A stretch of 64,000 bases of DNA from Terrabacter sp. 28 (GCA_000955875.1 JYOE01000007.1:143379-207378); one strand, 5' to 3'; positions 1 to 9,214 are shown, numbered from the stretch's first letter. Notes: generated from the letters alone by a model not told the origin. Numbers and translations: made by a program.

Positions 1-6
1 CCCGAC

Positions 7-27
7 GTCGGGAAGTGAGCACTCGAT
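7..27 (+). repeat. Intergenic palindromic repeat unit, partial at window edge
   Basis: This unit matches the family GTCGGGAAGTGAGCACTCGA found again at 6949-7004, 20608-20649 and 61862-61990. The six bases before it (CCCGAC) look like the end of an inverted partner cut off by the window edge. It lies just downstream of the stop of the minus-strand gene at 42, where a bidirectional terminator would be expected. Confidence 0.7.
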
Positions 28-41
28 GGGGTGAGAGGGCG

Positions 42-536
42 TCAGCGGGGCAGCTCGTGGATGTGGGCGTCGACGAGGTCGCCGTCACGCAGGTCGAGCA
101 CCGCGTAGGTGCCCGCCGGCTGGCGGCGACGGTCGGTGGGTGAGCCCGGGTTGAGGATGCGCACCCCGTCCCCGGTCTCGTCGAGCGGGATGTGCGAGTG
201 GCCGAAGACGACGAGGTCGGCGTCGGGGAACTGCCCCCGCAGCCGTGCGGTGCGGCCCTGCTTCTGACCGCTGTCGTGGACCATGCCGACGCGCACTCCC
301 TCGAGCTCGATCTCGAGCGTCTCGGGCGCACCCCACTCGGCCACCTCGGGCACGTCGTTGTTGCCCATGACGACGTGGACCGGCGCGTGGGCCGCCAGGA
401 GGTCGAGCACGTCGGGCGTGCACACGTCGCCGGCGTGGAGGATGACGTCGGCCCGCTCCAGCTCGGGCAGCAGCGCGGGCGGGCAGCCCTTCCACCGCCG
501 CGGGCTGTGCGTGTCCGACACGACGAGCACCCTCAC
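42..536 (-). CDS. YfcE/MJ0936-family metallophosphoesterase
   Basis: A 164-residue calcineurin-like phosphoesterase of the small YfcE type, likely a cytosolic metal-dependent phosphodiesterase; the substrate cannot be read from sequence. The metal ligands are visible in order: SDTH near the N-terminus, HAGDV, MGNND and the late GHSH. The length is normal for a one-domain member. It starts with GTG and overlaps the stop of the FAD-subunit gene by four bases (GTGA), so it is probably the last gene of the molybdenum hydroxylase operon. A functional link to that enzyme is not evident. Confidence 0.9.
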   Translation of the reverse strand: MRVLVVSDTHSPRRWKGCPPALLPELERADVILHAGDVCTPDVLDLLAAHAPVHVVMGNNDVPEVAEWGAPETLEIELEGVRVGMVHDSGQKQGRTARLRGQFPDADLVVFGHSHIPLDETGDGVRILNPGSPTDRRRQPAGTYAVLDLRDGDLVDAHIHELPR

Positions 537-1471
537 GAGGCGACGCGCTCCAGCACCTCACGCACCACGCCCTCGACGAGCTCGATCTTGTAGCCCGTCT
601 CGGGCAGGGGGCTGGCGCCCTGCGTCGCAGCAGTGGCGGCTGCGTCCACGACGTCGTCGCCCAGCGTCGAGCCGACGACGAGGTCCTCGACCGCGCTGAG
701 CCGCAACGGGGTCGGGGCGACACCGCCGATGGCGAGGCCACAGTGCGTCACCCGGCCCGCATCGTCGCGCACGACCCTGCAGACCGCCTCGGCGAGCGGC
801 CACTCCGCCTCGAACCGGCTGATGGCCCGGAAGTACGCTGCCCGCTCACCCGCCACCGGAGGCGGCAGCACCACCCTCGTCAGCACCTCGTCGTCGGCGA
901 GCAGGTGGTCGCGTCTCGGGTCGGAGCCGTCGCCGAGGACGTCACCCACCGACAGGCCGTCACGCTGCGTCGTGTCGACGGTGGCGGCATACGTGAGCAG
1001 CGCCATCGCGAGGGACGACGGGTGCGGGTGGACGCAGGGCGCCGTGTCGAAGACGTTGCCGTAGAGGTGGCGCCCGTCGCGCGCCGGGCAGCTGTCGCCG
1101 CCGGACTTGAAGCACGACGTGTGCGGGTGGCGGAAGTACCAGCAGCGGGTGCGCTGCAGCAGGTTGCCGCCGACCGTCGCCATCGCGCGCACCTGCGGGG
1201 TGGCGAGGCCGGCCGCAGTCAGCGCGAGCGCCGGGTAGTCGTGGGCGAGCTCGCGGGCGACAGTAGCGACGGTCGTCCCCGCACCGATGGTGGTGCCGGC
1301 GTCGGCGCGCTCGATGCCGGCGAAGCCGGGGACGCCGGTGAGGTCGAGGACGTGGGGCGTCGCGCCCGTCGTGCGCAGCCGCTCCTGCAGGTCGGTGCCG
1401 CCAGCCCGGTAGACGAAGTCGCCTGTGCCGTCAGGACGCTCGTCGTATGCCGTGAGGATCGTGACGCTCAT
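533..1471 (-). CDS. Molybdenum hydroxylase FAD-binding subunit (CoxM/XdhB-like)
   Basis: About 312 residues. This is the medium, FAD-binding subunit of a xanthine dehydrogenase/CO dehydrogenase family enzyme, which passes electrons from the Fe-S clusters to the final acceptor. The FAD-binding motifs are present: AGGTD near residue 27, TIGAGTTV and the glycine-rich ATVGGNLLQR. A conserved Cys-rich stretch (RCWYFRH, then SCPA) follows, as in 4-hydroxybenzoyl-CoA reductase-like and YagS-like subunits. I start it at the ATG at 1471, which overlaps the upstream stop as ATGA; an in-frame extension further upstream would run into the partner gene. The substrate is unknown. Confidence 0.9.
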   Translation of the reverse strand: MSVTILTAYDERPDGTGDFVYRAGGTDLQERLRTTGATPHVLDLTGVPGFAGIERADAGTTIGAGTTVATVARELAHDYPALALTAAGLATPQVRAMATVGGNLLQRTRCWYFRHPHTSCFKSGGDSCPARDGRHLYGNVFDTAPCVHPHPSSLAMALLTYAATVDTTQRDGLSVGDVLGDGSDPRRDHLLADDEVLTRVVLPPPVAGERAAYFRAISRFEAEWPLAEAVCRVVRDDAGRVTHCGLAIGGVAPTPLRLSAVEDLVVGSTLGDDVVDAAATAATQGASPLPETGYKIELVEGVVREVLERVAS

Positions 1472-4116
1472 CGAGCCACCCCCGTGCGCAGCCCCTCGAG
1501 CACCCGGTCGGGACGGATCGGGAGGGCAAGCGGACGCCAACCCGTGGCGTTGAAGACGGCATTGCCCACCGACGCGGCCGGGCTGATCGTCGCCACCTCA
1601 CCGAGGCCCACGCCGCCGCCCGGTACGCGGTCCCAGCCGTCCTCGTGGAAGTGGATGTCGATCTCGGGGGTGTCGCCGAGCTGCGGGATGCGGTAGTCCT
1701 CGAGGTTGGCGGTCAGGGTGAGGCCGGTGTGCGGGTCGAGCACCTGGTTCTCGTAGAGCGCGAGGCCGATGCCCTGGATGACCGAGCCCTCGCACTGGCT
1801 GCGGGCCAGCACCGGCGCATGGATGCGACCGACGGCGATGCCGCCGTGCACGCGCAGCACCCGGGTCCTGCCGGTGCGGGTGTCGACCTCCACCTCGGTG
1901 ACGTGGACCGCCGCCGAGAAGCCACGCCCGATCTGGATGCCGTTCATCGTGATCGGGACGGCGCGCAGGCCACGGTCCCCGCCGCGCTTCGCCGACGCGG
2001 AGGCACCGTCGGGCGCGGCGGCGAGGTCGCGGCCGACCCGGTCGCGCAGGGTCGTCGCGGCCTCCACCGCGGCCGACCACAGCGAGACGGTGGTGCGGCT
2101 GCCGCCCGACGCCGGGCCGTGCGAGGTGCCGGCGTGCGAGCGCCCGAGGCGGACGTCGACCTCGGTGGGGTCGACGCCGAAGACGCCCGCCACGGCCCGC
2201 GCGACGACGGTGCGGCTGCCGGTGCCCATGTCCTGGCTGGCGGTCGAGGCCACGAGCCTGCCGTCGTCGACCGAGACGACGACCTCGCAGTCGGGGTCGA
2301 CGAGGTAGATCCAGTTGCCCGTCGCGACACCGACCCCGCGCCGGAAGCGCCCCGACCCACTGCCGGTCGCCGGCCGCTGCTGCCAGATGGGCAGCTCACC
2401 GGCCCAGCGGTAGAGGGCCTGCCGTTTCTGGTTGCCGTCCCACTGCGCCCGCAGCGCGATCGGGTCGCGACCGGTGCGGTGGGCGAGCTCGTCGACGGTC
2501 GACTCGAGCGCCCACGCGCTCGTGGGGCCGCCGGGCCCGCGGAACGGGGCACCCGGTGGTGCGTTGGTCACGACGTCGACGTCGCGGGCCAGCCTGGGGG
2601 TGCGGCCGTACATGAGCATCGCGAGCGCCGCGACGCTGTTGCCGACGGCGACGCCGGCGTGGCTCTCGGTGTCGACGGTGAGCGCCTTGACCGCCTGCGA
2701 CCGGTCGTCGACGAGGAGCGAGACCTTGCTGCGGCTGCCGGGCCGGTTGCCCGTGCCGGTCAGCTCCTCGTGTCGGTCGAGCACGAGCCTCACCGGGCGC
2801 CGAGCGATGCGGCTGAGCGAGATGGCGCCGATCGCCTCCATGGTGAGGCTCAGCTTGGCGCCGAACCCACCCCCCACGTACTCCGCGACGACCTCGACCT
2901 CGGCGGCGTCGAGCCCGAAGTGGCGGGCGATCTCGGCGCGTATGACGTCGACGCCCTGGGTGCTGAGCCACACGCGCAGGTGCTGCGGGTCGCTCCAGTC
3001 GGCGACGCACGCGTGCGGCTCGAAGGCGGTGTGCACCTGCACGCCGGTGCGCAGCTCGAGCTCGACGAGGCCGGCCGGACCGTGGCCGTCGACCCCCGAA
3101 GGCGCAGCAGGTCCGGCTGACGTGGTGGTGCTGCTCGACCGCGCCGACGCGATGCGCCGCTTGGCCAGGGTGCCGAGCACCGGCGTACGGGCTGGGCCGT
3201 GACGGTTGCCGTCCCACGGCGCGGGCATCGACCCGCCCTCGCCGGCGCTCGGGGCCGACTTGCGGTCGGCGCGCGTCGCGTAGACCAGCGGGGCGCCGGG
3301 ACGCACCGCCTCGTCGGGATCGACGACGAACGGCTGCGGCGTCATCCTGACGTCGAGCTCGCGGGCGAGCCGACGCGCCTCGGCCGGCGACTCCGCCGCG
3401 ACGACCGCGATGGGCTGCCCGGCCCACCGCACGCGCCGGTCGCCCGGGCCTTCCTGGGCCAGCAGGTCGACGCCGACGACGCCCGGCGGGAAGGTGATCG
3501 GCCCGACGATGCCCGCGGCGACGTCGGAGCGACGGAACGCGGCGTGCAGCATCCCGGGCAGGCTGACGTCGGTGGTGTAGACGGCCGAGCCGGTGACCTT
3601 CGCCGGAGCGTCGACGCGCTCGACGGTGCCGGCGCCGTCGTGCTCGCCCCGACAGGCTGCCGCCACGGCGCGGAAGATCCCCTCGTAGGCGCCGCACCGG
3701 CAGAGGTGCCCCGCGAGCGCTTCCGCGATGGTGCCGCGGTCGGGCTCACCGGTGCCGTGCTCGGTGCGCCACCGGTCGTGGAAGGCGACCGCGTCGACGA
3801 TGAATCCCGGTGTGCAGTAGCCGCACTGGAGTCCGTCATGGTGCGCGAACGCGCGCTGCACCGGGTGCAGGTCGTCGCCGTCGGCGATGCCTTCGACCGT
3901 CGTGACGGCCGCATCGCGCAGCCGGGTGGCCGGGGTGAGGCACCCGAGCACGGGCTCCCCGTCGACGAGGATCGTGCACGCGCCGCATACGCCGCTGCCG
4001 CACACGAGCTTCGTGCCGGTGAGCCCCAGCCGGTCGCGCACCACCTCGACGGCTGCCTCCGTGCCGTCGACCTCGACGATCCGTGACTCGTCGTTGACCG
4101 TGGTGGTGAGCTCCAT
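1468..4116 (-). CDS. Fused [2Fe-2S] and molybdopterin subunits of a xanthine dehydrogenase-family oxidoreductase
   Basis: An 882-residue protein joining two subunits that are usually separate. Residues 1-155 are the small iron-sulfur subunit: plant-type cluster cysteines C39, C44, C47, C59 and the second cluster at C98, C101, C139, C141. From about residue 160 the molybdenum-binding large subunit follows, with GGFGAK, the PFRGPGGP stretch and the C-terminal GVGLGE that carries the catalytic glutamate. The start has a strong GGAGGAGG ribosome site. The partner FAD subunit follows with a four-base overlap, so the two proteins would form the complete hydroxylase. The linker near residues 290-345 is low-complexity and charged. 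The substrate cannot be predicted. Confidence 0.9.
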   Translation of the reverse strand: MELTTTVNDESRIVEVDGTEAAVEVVRDRLGLTGTKLVCGSGVCGACTILVDGEPVLGCLTPATRLRDAAVTTVEGIADGDDLHPVQRAFAHHDGLQCGYCTPGFIVDAVAFHDRWRTEHGTGEPDRGTIAEALAGHLCRCGAYEGIFRAVAAACRGEHDGAGTVERVDAPAKVTGSAVYTTDVSLPGMLHAAFRRSDVAAGIVGPITFPPGVVGVDLLAQEGPGDRRVRWAGQPIAVVAAESPAEARRLARELDVRMTPQPFVVDPDEAVRPGAPLVYATRADRKSAPSAGEGGSMPAPWDGNRHGPARTPVLGTLAKRRIASARSSSTTTSAGPAAPSGVDGHGPAGLVELELRTGVQVHTAFEPHACVADWSDPQHLRVWLSTQGVDVIRAEIARHFGLDAAEVEVVAEYVGGGFGAKLSLTMEAIGAISLSRIARRPVRLVLDRHEELTGTGNRPGSRSKVSLLVDDRSQAVKALTVDTESHAGVAVGNSVAALAMLMYGRTPRLARDVDVVTNAPPGAPFRGPGGPTSAWALESTVDELAHRTGRDPIALRAQWDGNQKRQALYRWAGELPIWQQRPATGSGSGRFRRGVGVATGNWIYLVDPDCEVVVSVDDGRLVASTASQDMGTGSRTVVARAVAGVFGVDPTEVDVRLGRSHAGTSHGPASGGSRTTVSLWSAAVEAATTLRDRVGRDLAAAPDGASASAKRGGDRGLRAVPITMNGIQIGRGFSAAVHVTEVEVDTRTGRTRVLRVHGGIAVGRIHAPVLARSQCEGSVIQGIGLALYENQVLDPHTGLTLTANLEDYRIPQLGDTPEIDIHFHEDGWDRVPGGGVGLGEVATISPAASVGNAVFNATGWRPLALPIRPDRVLEGLRTGVAR

Positions 4117-4250
4117 GAGGCCTCCTCCGGCTGCGTCCCGGCGGAGGGCTCGAGACGGTCCAGTGGCGACGCTACCTCCCGACCCGCACCGGGCGCGATG
4201 ATGTCGTCGAGGGCTCCGAACGCGTGCCCGGGGAACGAGGAGGCGCGGTC

Positions 4251-5195
4251 ATGCGCATCGCAGTGCTGGGCACGGGTGGGATCGGCGGCTACTTCGGCGG
4301 GCGTCTCGCGGCGTCCGGCCACGACGTCACGTTCGTCGCGCGTGGCGCGCACCTCGAGGCGATCCGCGACCGGGGGCTGCAGGTGGCGAGCGTCGCCGGG
4401 GACTTCACCGTGCATCCGGCGAGCGCCACGGACGACCCGACGAGTGTGGGCACCGTCGACGCGGTGCTGTTCGCGGTCAAGACGTGGCAGATGGCTCCGG
4501 TGCTCGAGACGCTGCCGTCGCTGGTCGGTGCGACCACGGCGGTGGTGACGACGCAGAACGGGGTCGAGGCGCCGGACCAGGTCGCCGCCGTCGTCGGGCG
4601 CGGCGCGGTGCTGCCCGGCATCGCCAAGATCTTCGCCTTCATCGACGGCCCCGGACGGATCACCCACGCCGGAGGCCCGGCATCGCTGGCGTTCGACGAA
4701 TGGGAGCCCGACATGGGCGCGACGGGCCGGCCATCCGAGCGGGTGCAGCGCCTCCGCGAGGCGGTGGCGGCATCGGGTGCCGCGTCACCGGTGCCCGATG
4801 ACATCTGGGCCGAGCTGTGGTCGAAGATGCTCATGGTCGTGCCGTTCGGCGGCCTGGGCGCTGCCCTCGCAGCCACCCTCGGCCAGCTGCGCGAGGACCC
4901 CGCCCGGAGGGCGCTGCTCCGCGACGCGATGCGCGAGGTCGAGGCACTGGCCCGGGCACGCGGCATACGACTCCCGGAGAAGGTGGTCGACGGCACGATG
5001 GCGTTCGTCGACGACCAGCCGGCCGACGCCACGACGTCCCTCCAGCGAGACCTGCTCGAGGGCAGGCCGTCGGAGCTCGACGCCTGGACCGGCGCGGTCG
5101 TGCGCCTCGCGGCCGAGTCGGGCGTCGACGTGCCGCTGCACCGGCTGCTGCTCGAGGTGCTCCGGAGCCGGCACCCCGACGCGCTGCCCGACTGA
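4251..5195 (+). CDS. panE: 2-dehydropantoate 2-reductase (ketopantoate reductase)
   Basis: About 314 residues, full length for ketopantoate reductase, which reduces 2-dehydropantoate to pantoate with NADPH in pantothenate and CoA synthesis. The N-terminus has the dinucleotide-binding GTGGIGGYFGGRLA, then VKTWQ and TTQNGVEAP. The helical C-terminal domain carries the substrate-side residues (DIWAELWSKM and a late PSELDAWTGAVV). I chose the ATG at 4251 because the glycine motif follows at once and a GAGGAGG site precedes it; a start at 4224 would add nine unneeded residues. It ends 14 bases before the convergent gene. Paralogues of this family can act on other 2-oxo acids, so the exact substrate is likely but not certain. 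Confidence 0.88.
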   Translation: MRIAVLGTGGIGGYFGGRLAASGHDVTFVARGAHLEAIRDRGLQVASVAGDFTVHPASATDDPTSVGTVDAVLFAVKTWQMAPVLETLPSLVGATTAVVTTQNGVEAPDQVAAVVGRGAVLPGIAKIFAFIDGPGRITHAGGPASLAFDEWEPDMGATGRPSERVQRLREAVAASGAASPVPDDIWAELWSKMLMVVPFGGLGAALAATLGQLREDPARRALLRDAMREVEALARARGIRLPEKVVDGTMAFVDDQPADATTSLQRDLLEGRPSELDAWTGAVVRLAAESGVDVPLHRLLLEVLRSRHPDALPD

Positions 5196-5209
5196 GGCCG
5201 GACCCGGTC

Positions 5210-6097
5210 TCAGAGGTCGGGTCGGCAGGCCCCACGGCCGAGGATCGCCAGGCCCCGGCGGTCACCGTCCGCGGGCCCGTCGACGGCCCCACCCGACTCC
5301 GACATCAGCTGCGAGCCGTCGGAGACGTGGTTGAGCCCGATGACGTGCCCGATCTCGTGCTCGACGACCGCGCGGGCGGAGTCGCGGCGACCCGCTCGCA
5401 GCAGTCCCGTCATCGCGTCACGGTCGAGCCACACCGAGCCGGAGACGTAGACGAGGACGCCGTCCTCGGCGGCCCGCGGCGTGCTGCCTCCGAGACCGAT
5501 CGTGCTCCCGGCGAGGCGCGGCACCTGCTCGGGCGTCGCGAAGGAGATGTAGACGGGCGCCCACCGGTCGCCGTAGCGGCCGGGCTGGTAGGGGTCGCGC
5601 TCCGGGGTCGCCGGCTCGTCGGTGAAGCCGTCGTCGACGAACCGGAGGCCGCTCGCCTCCGACATCGTCGCCACGGCCTCGCGCACGAGCGCGTCGCCAC
5701 CGTCGGGCAGGCCCTCCGTGGCGATCGTGAAGTGGATGGGACGGCACGGGTCGTACGCGACCGGCTCGGTGCCGTCGGCCTGCATCCGCATGAAGGTGTA
5801 GCCACCACGACCGCCGGGGGACGCCGGCGGCGAGCCCAGCGGCGCCTGCGCGGCACCGATGCCCGCGGGCGGCGCGTCGGCGCCCAGCCCGAGGCGGGAG
5901 TCGAGTGGCCGCGCCTGCCACAGCCACACCGGCAGCGCCACCACGAGGAGCACCACGGCGGCGAACCCGAGCCATCGCCGGCGTGGTCGGCGGGGGCCCA
6001 GCGGATCGCGCGGGGCGTCTGGCCTGCCGCCCTCCGCCCGATGGCGACCTGGCGGCCGGGCAGCGCGGACGAAGGACCCCTGAACCATGCCCAGCAT
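5210..6097 (-). CDS. Membrane-anchored matrixin-like zinc metalloprotease
   Basis: About 295 residues. A basic N-terminus is followed by one membrane segment (WLGFAAVVLLVVALPVWLW), which would put the rest outside the cell. The C-terminal part carries HEIGHVIGLNH, the HExxHxxGxxH zinc site of metzincins of the matrixin type, followed by a downstream SQLMSE that fits the Met-turn. The start is uncertain: ATGs at 6097 and 6088 are both possible, and an open frame runs upstream to 6214. It is convergent with panE. The target protein is unknown. Confidence 0.8.
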   Translation of the reverse strand: MLGMVQGSFVRAARPPGRHRAEGGRPDAPRDPLGPRRPRRRWLGFAAVVLLVVALPVWLWQARPLDSRLGLGADAPPAGIGAAQAPLGSPPASPGGRGGYTFMRMQADGTEPVAYDPCRPIHFTIATEGLPDGGDALVREAVATMSEASGLRFVDDGFTDEPATPERDPYQPGRYGDRWAPVYISFATPEQVPRLAGSTIGLGGSTPRAAEDGVLVYVSGSVWLDRDAMTGLLRAGRRDSARAVVEHEIGHVIGLNHVSDGSQLMSESGGAVDGPADGDRRGLAILGRGACRPDL

Positions 6098-6238
6098 GCT
6101 GCCGTGAACCACCTGTCCTGTCGCCTCGAGACCGGTTCGCCCCCGAGATCCGGCGGCCGGTCGACGACTCGGCCTGTCCCGTACCCACCGGACGCCCACC
6201 TCAGGCGCGCACAAGCGCGTGGGCTAGGTTCGGCGCTC

Positions 6239-6946
6239 GTGAACTGGTTCGAGGCAGTCCATGACCGGGTGGTGCCGGCCACCGGCGACGTCGCGCTCGC
6301 GGCGCCCCGCCTCGTCGTCGTGCTCGCCGTCGCGCTCGTGCTCATCGTCGTCGAGCCGCTCTGGCGGGTCGTCCGTCTCGCGGTGACCCTCGTGCACGAG
6401 CTCGGGCACGCGGTCGTCGGGGTGCTGGTCGGGCGGCAGTTCACCGGATTCGTGCTGCGCGGCGACATGTCGGGTCACGCCGCCACGCGCGGTCCCGTAC
6501 GCGGTCCCGGCCGGGTCGCGTCGACGTGGGCCGGCTACCCCATGCCCGCGCTGATCGGTGCCGGGATAGTCTGGGCGGCCGGTCGAGGCTGGTCCGCGCC
6601 CGTCGTGACCGCTGGTCTCGCCGTGCTGCTCTTCGCCCTGGTGCGGGTGCGCTCGGCACTGACGGTGGCCGTCATGGTCGTGGCCATCGCCGGGTCGGCG
6701 GCGCTGTGGTGGTGGCGTGACGACGCCCTCCAGCCGCAGGTGCTCGTCGGCCTCGGCGTCGTGCTGCTCGTGGGCGCCTGGCGTCACCTCGGCGCGGTGC
6801 TCAAGGACCGCAGCCGTGGCAGCGACCCGGGCGTCCTCGCCTCGCTGACCCGCCTGCCCCGCCTCGTCTGGAACGGCTCGTTCGTGGTCGTGTGCGCCCT
6901 GGCGACGTGGGTCGTCGTCACGGAGATGGTCCACACCCTGGCCTGA
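6239..6946 (+). CDS. M50B-like membrane metalloprotease (site-2-protease type)
   Basis: About 235 residues with several hydrophobic helices. HELGH sits at the end of the second membrane segment (LAVTLVHELGHAVVGVLVG), the zinc-binding arrangement of the M50B-like integral membrane peptidases (PF13398 type). These act inside the membrane, but no substrate is known for this group. The GTG at 6239 fits the start of the hydrophobic protein; the frame is open much further upstream only because it lies opposite other genes. The stop is followed after two bases by the palindrome at 6949-7004. Confidence 0.78.
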   Translation: MNWFEAVHDRVVPATGDVALAAPRLVVVLAVALVLIVVEPLWRVVRLAVTLVHELGHAVVGVLVGRQFTGFVLRGDMSGHAATRGPVRGPGRVASTWAGYPMPALIGAGIVWAAGRGWSAPVVTAGLAVLLFALVRVRSALTVAVMVVAIAGSAALWWWRDDALQPQVLVGLGVVLLVGAWRHLGAVLKDRSRGSDPGVLASLTRLPRLVWNGSFVVVCALATWVVVTEMVHTLA

Positions 6947-6948
6947 CC

Positions 6949-7004
6949 CGTCGGGAACGAGCACTCGACCGAGACCCTCCTCGTCGAGTGCTCACTTCCC
7001 GACG
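6949..7004. terminator. Bidirectional hairpin from the GTCGGGAAGTGAGCACTCGA repeat family
   Basis: Left arm 6949-6969 and right arm 6983-7004 are inverted copies of the family unit, separated by 13 bases; the left arm lacks one base. It lies between two convergent genes (stops at 6946 and 7015), so it can serve as a terminator for both. Confidence 0.75.
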
Positions 7005-7014
7005 GCAGGACGGC

Positions 7015-7677
7015 TCAGTTGAGACCGAAGGGCGGGAGCGCCGGCGGGGCCACGGCGCCCAGCGTGGCCGCGAACTCGTTCTCGCGCCGCACCAGCTGAA
7101 GGCCCAGGCGCAGCCGCGACGCCGTGTCGGTGCACTCGAGGAGGCGTTGCCGGTCGGCCACGTCGAGGCTGACGACGTCAGGCACGGCATACGCGAGCAT
7201 GCGAGGGTCGGTGGGCAGCTCGGCCGGCTCGGGCTCCTTGCCCAGCGCAGTGCCGAAAGCCGCGAGCTCGGTGCGCAGTGCGGTGGCCAGCGCCTCGAGC
7301 CTCGACCCGTCGGCGCCGTCCGCCTCGGTCAGCCAGGTGACGCGGGCCGTCGCGTACGGGGTGCCGGCCGTGGCGTCGACACCGTCGAGGTGGAAGCGGT
7401 CGGTGCCCTCGGAGACGATGAAGAAGCGCTCACCCTCCAGGGCGGCCGCCTGGGTGAGCAGCGCACCGCACCCGATGGGGTGCAAGGCCCGGACCGCGTC
7501 GTCGCCGACCTCGAAACCCTCCCGGATGGCGACGACGCCGAAGACGGGCGGGCGCTCGTCCTGGCCGCCCAGCAGGTCCTGGAGCAGCTGCACGTAGCGC
7601 GGCTCGAAGATCTGCAGCGGGAGCTTCGCCCCGGGCATCAGCACCGTGGCCAGCGGGAAGATCGGCAGCGTCGCCAT
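7015..7677 (-). CDS. LON substrate-binding (LonN) domain protein
   Basis: About 220 residues, consisting of the Lon protease N-terminal domain without ATPase or protease parts. The opening LPIFPLATVLMPGAKLPLQIFEPRY is the family signature, shown here as a description of its PUA-like fold start, and GxGxLL-type sequence follows (IGCGALLTQ). Stand-alone LON-domain proteins are common in actinobacteria; their role is unknown, with peptide binding inferred from the Lon domain. I start at the ATG at 7677, four codons inside the longest frame, because GGAGGGG precedes it. It lies 26 bases downstream of the kinase gene and may be co-transcribed. Confidence 0.85.
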   Translation of the reverse strand: MATLPIFPLATVLMPGAKLPLQIFEPRYVQLLQDLLGGQDERPPVFGVVAIREGFEVGDDAVRALHPIGCGALLTQAAALEGERFFIVSEGTDRFHLDGVDATAGTPYATARVTWLTEADGADGSRLEALATALRTELAAFGTALGKEPEPAELPTDPRMLAYAVPDVVSLDVADRQRLLECTDTASRLRLGLQLVRRENEFAATLGAVAPPALPPFGLN

Positions 7678-7703
7678 CCGCCCCTCCACTCGCGGGTGGG
7701 CCC

Positions 7704-8789
7704 TCAGGCCCCGCGGGCGGTGTCCTCACGCTCGGACGGGAGGGGCGTCGACGTCGGCGTGGCCATCGCCCGGGTCGGCTCGAGGCCGTCGTCGTCGGTC
7801 GCGCTGCCGGTCGGACGGGCGTCGTGCTTCGGCGCCTCCGTGGCGCCGGCGCTGCCGACCGCTGCGCCCGTGTTGTGGGCGACCTCCTCGGCGAGCTCCT
7901 CGACGTTCTCGATCATGTCGGCGGGGGAGCCGTTGATGGCGGTGGCGAGGCCCAGCGCGAGGCCACGCAGCTCCTGGTCACCCATGCCCAGGCGCACGGC
8001 CACGGATGCCGCATTGGCGGGGCGCTGCTCGGGGTCCTTCTCGAGGCATTCGGTGATGAGGTCGCGGAGGTCCTCCGGCACGGTGTCGGGCAGCGGCGGG
8101 GGCGGCTCGTTGACGTGGCTGAGGGCTGTCGCGATCGGGGTGCCGCGGTCGAAGGGTCGCTGCCCGACGAGCATCTCGTGGGCCACGACACCGAGGGCGT
8201 AGAGGTCGCTCGCGCCGGTCGCCGCGTGCCCCAGCGCCTGCTCGGGGCTGATGTAGTTCGGGGTGCCGAGCATCTCGCCGTGCTGCGTGTGGCCGGACGC
8301 GTCGAGCGCGCGGGCGATGCCGAAGTCGGTCAGCTTCACCAGCCCGTCCTCGCGGACCATGATGTTCGCCGGCTTGATGTCGCGGTGCACGACCCTGGCC
8401 TCGTGCGCGACGCCGAGCGCCAGCGCCGCCTGACCCATGATCGAGCGCACCTCGTGCGGCGGCAGCGGCCCCCGCTTGTTGAGGATCGCCGACAGCGGCT
8501 CGCCCTCGACGAGCTCCATGACGAGAAACGCGAGGCCCTCGTCCTCGCCGTAGTCGAAGACGGTCGCGATGTTCGTGTGCATGAGGGCCGCGGAGTGCAC
8601 GGCCTCGTCGCGGAACCGCAGGGCGAAGAGGCGCTCATGGTCGGTGTCGGGACGCATGATCTTGACGGCCACGTGCCGCTGGAGCACGTCGTCGGTGCCG
8701 CGCCACACGTCGGCCATCCCACCCGAGGCGATGCGGCTCTCGAGGCGGTAGCGGTCGCCGAGGACGAAGCCTTCCTGGAGTCGGTTCAT
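7704..8789 (-). CDS. Soluble Ser/Thr protein kinase (PknA-like, no membrane anchor)
   Basis: About 361 residues with a complete Hanks-type kinase domain: ASGGMADVW glycine loop, the VAVKIM lysine, catalytic HRDIKPAN, DFG (LTDFGIAR) and the GTPNYISPEQ activation segment. After the kinase domain comes a charged, threonine-rich tail without a membrane helix or PASTA repeats. It is therefore cytosolic, unlike the pknB product at 18633. The pknA gene is missing between pbpA and pknB, so this could be a relocated counterpart, but that is inference. The ATG at 8789 starts directly before the kinase domain; it lacks a clear ribosome site, and an open frame continues upstream to 9020. Confidence 0.85.
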   Translation of the reverse strand: MNRLQEGFVLGDRYRLESRIASGGMADVWRGTDDVLQRHVAVKIMRPDTDHERLFALRFRDEAVHSAALMHTNIATVFDYGEDEGLAFLVMELVEGEPLSAILNKRGPLPPHEVRSIMGQAALALGVAHEARVVHRDIKPANIMVREDGLVKLTDFGIARALDASGHTQHGEMLGTPNYISPEQALGHAATGASDLYALGVVAHEMLVGQRPFDRGTPIATALSHVNEPPPPLPDTVPEDLRDLITECLEKDPEQRPANAASVAVRLGMGDQELRGLALGLATAINGSPADMIENVEELAEEVAHNTGAAVGSAGATEAPKHDARPTGSATDDDGLEPTRAMATPTSTPLPSEREDTARGA

Positions 8790-9214
8790 GTCAGGGGGCA
8801 CCTGGGCCTTTCGGACGGAAGGTGCGCGTCGTGTGACATCTGAGAGGCCTTCGTCAGCGGTCATCGTACGGGACCCGGCGGCTGGATCGAGCATTCGTCG
8901 ACCAGTCGTGGGAATGGTCTGGGGATCGTTCTGCGTCGTGACCGACCCCCCGGGCCACGGCTCCCGCCTACATACCCCTGTCCCGCGCACACGAACCACC
9001 GAGCCCACCTCTTTTCGCACGATTCGACCCCCCCCGGGGTGCCCACGGGTGCCCGTGCGGGCCCCGCACCGTGGCTACGCGACGGGGCCCGGCGGCATAC
9101 GGGAGCCGTATGCCGCCGGGCCGGTGGGGAGGCGTCGTCGCAGGTGGGGGAGCCCGCGGTCTCAGGCGAGTCGTGCGGTCAGGCGCGGCAGGCCGGTGGT
9201 GCCGGTCCTGTGGG
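8790..9214. other. Intergenic region upstream of the kinase gene
   Basis: No convincing gene. It holds the upstream region of the minus-strand kinase gene and, at 9086-9122, a perfect hairpin listed separately. Open frames here are GC-rich shadows without family features. A convincing promoter was not identified. Confidence 0.5.
9086..9122 (-). terminator. Perfect 15-bp hairpin built on GGCATAC/GTATGCC
   Basis: Arms 9086-9100 and 9108-9122 are perfect inverted repeats with a 7-base loop. The arms meet the loop with GGCATAC and GTATGCC, the over-represented word of this genome. It lies about 90 bases downstream of the stop of the minus-strand gene at 9215, fitting a terminator. No T-run follows, which is usual in high-GC actinobacteria. 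Confidence 0.65.

Noticed and set aside
4817..6238. A long upstream extension of the M50B-like gene
   Set aside because: It covers panE and the matrixin gene on other frames and lacks any ribosome site; the hydrophobic protein begins at 6239.
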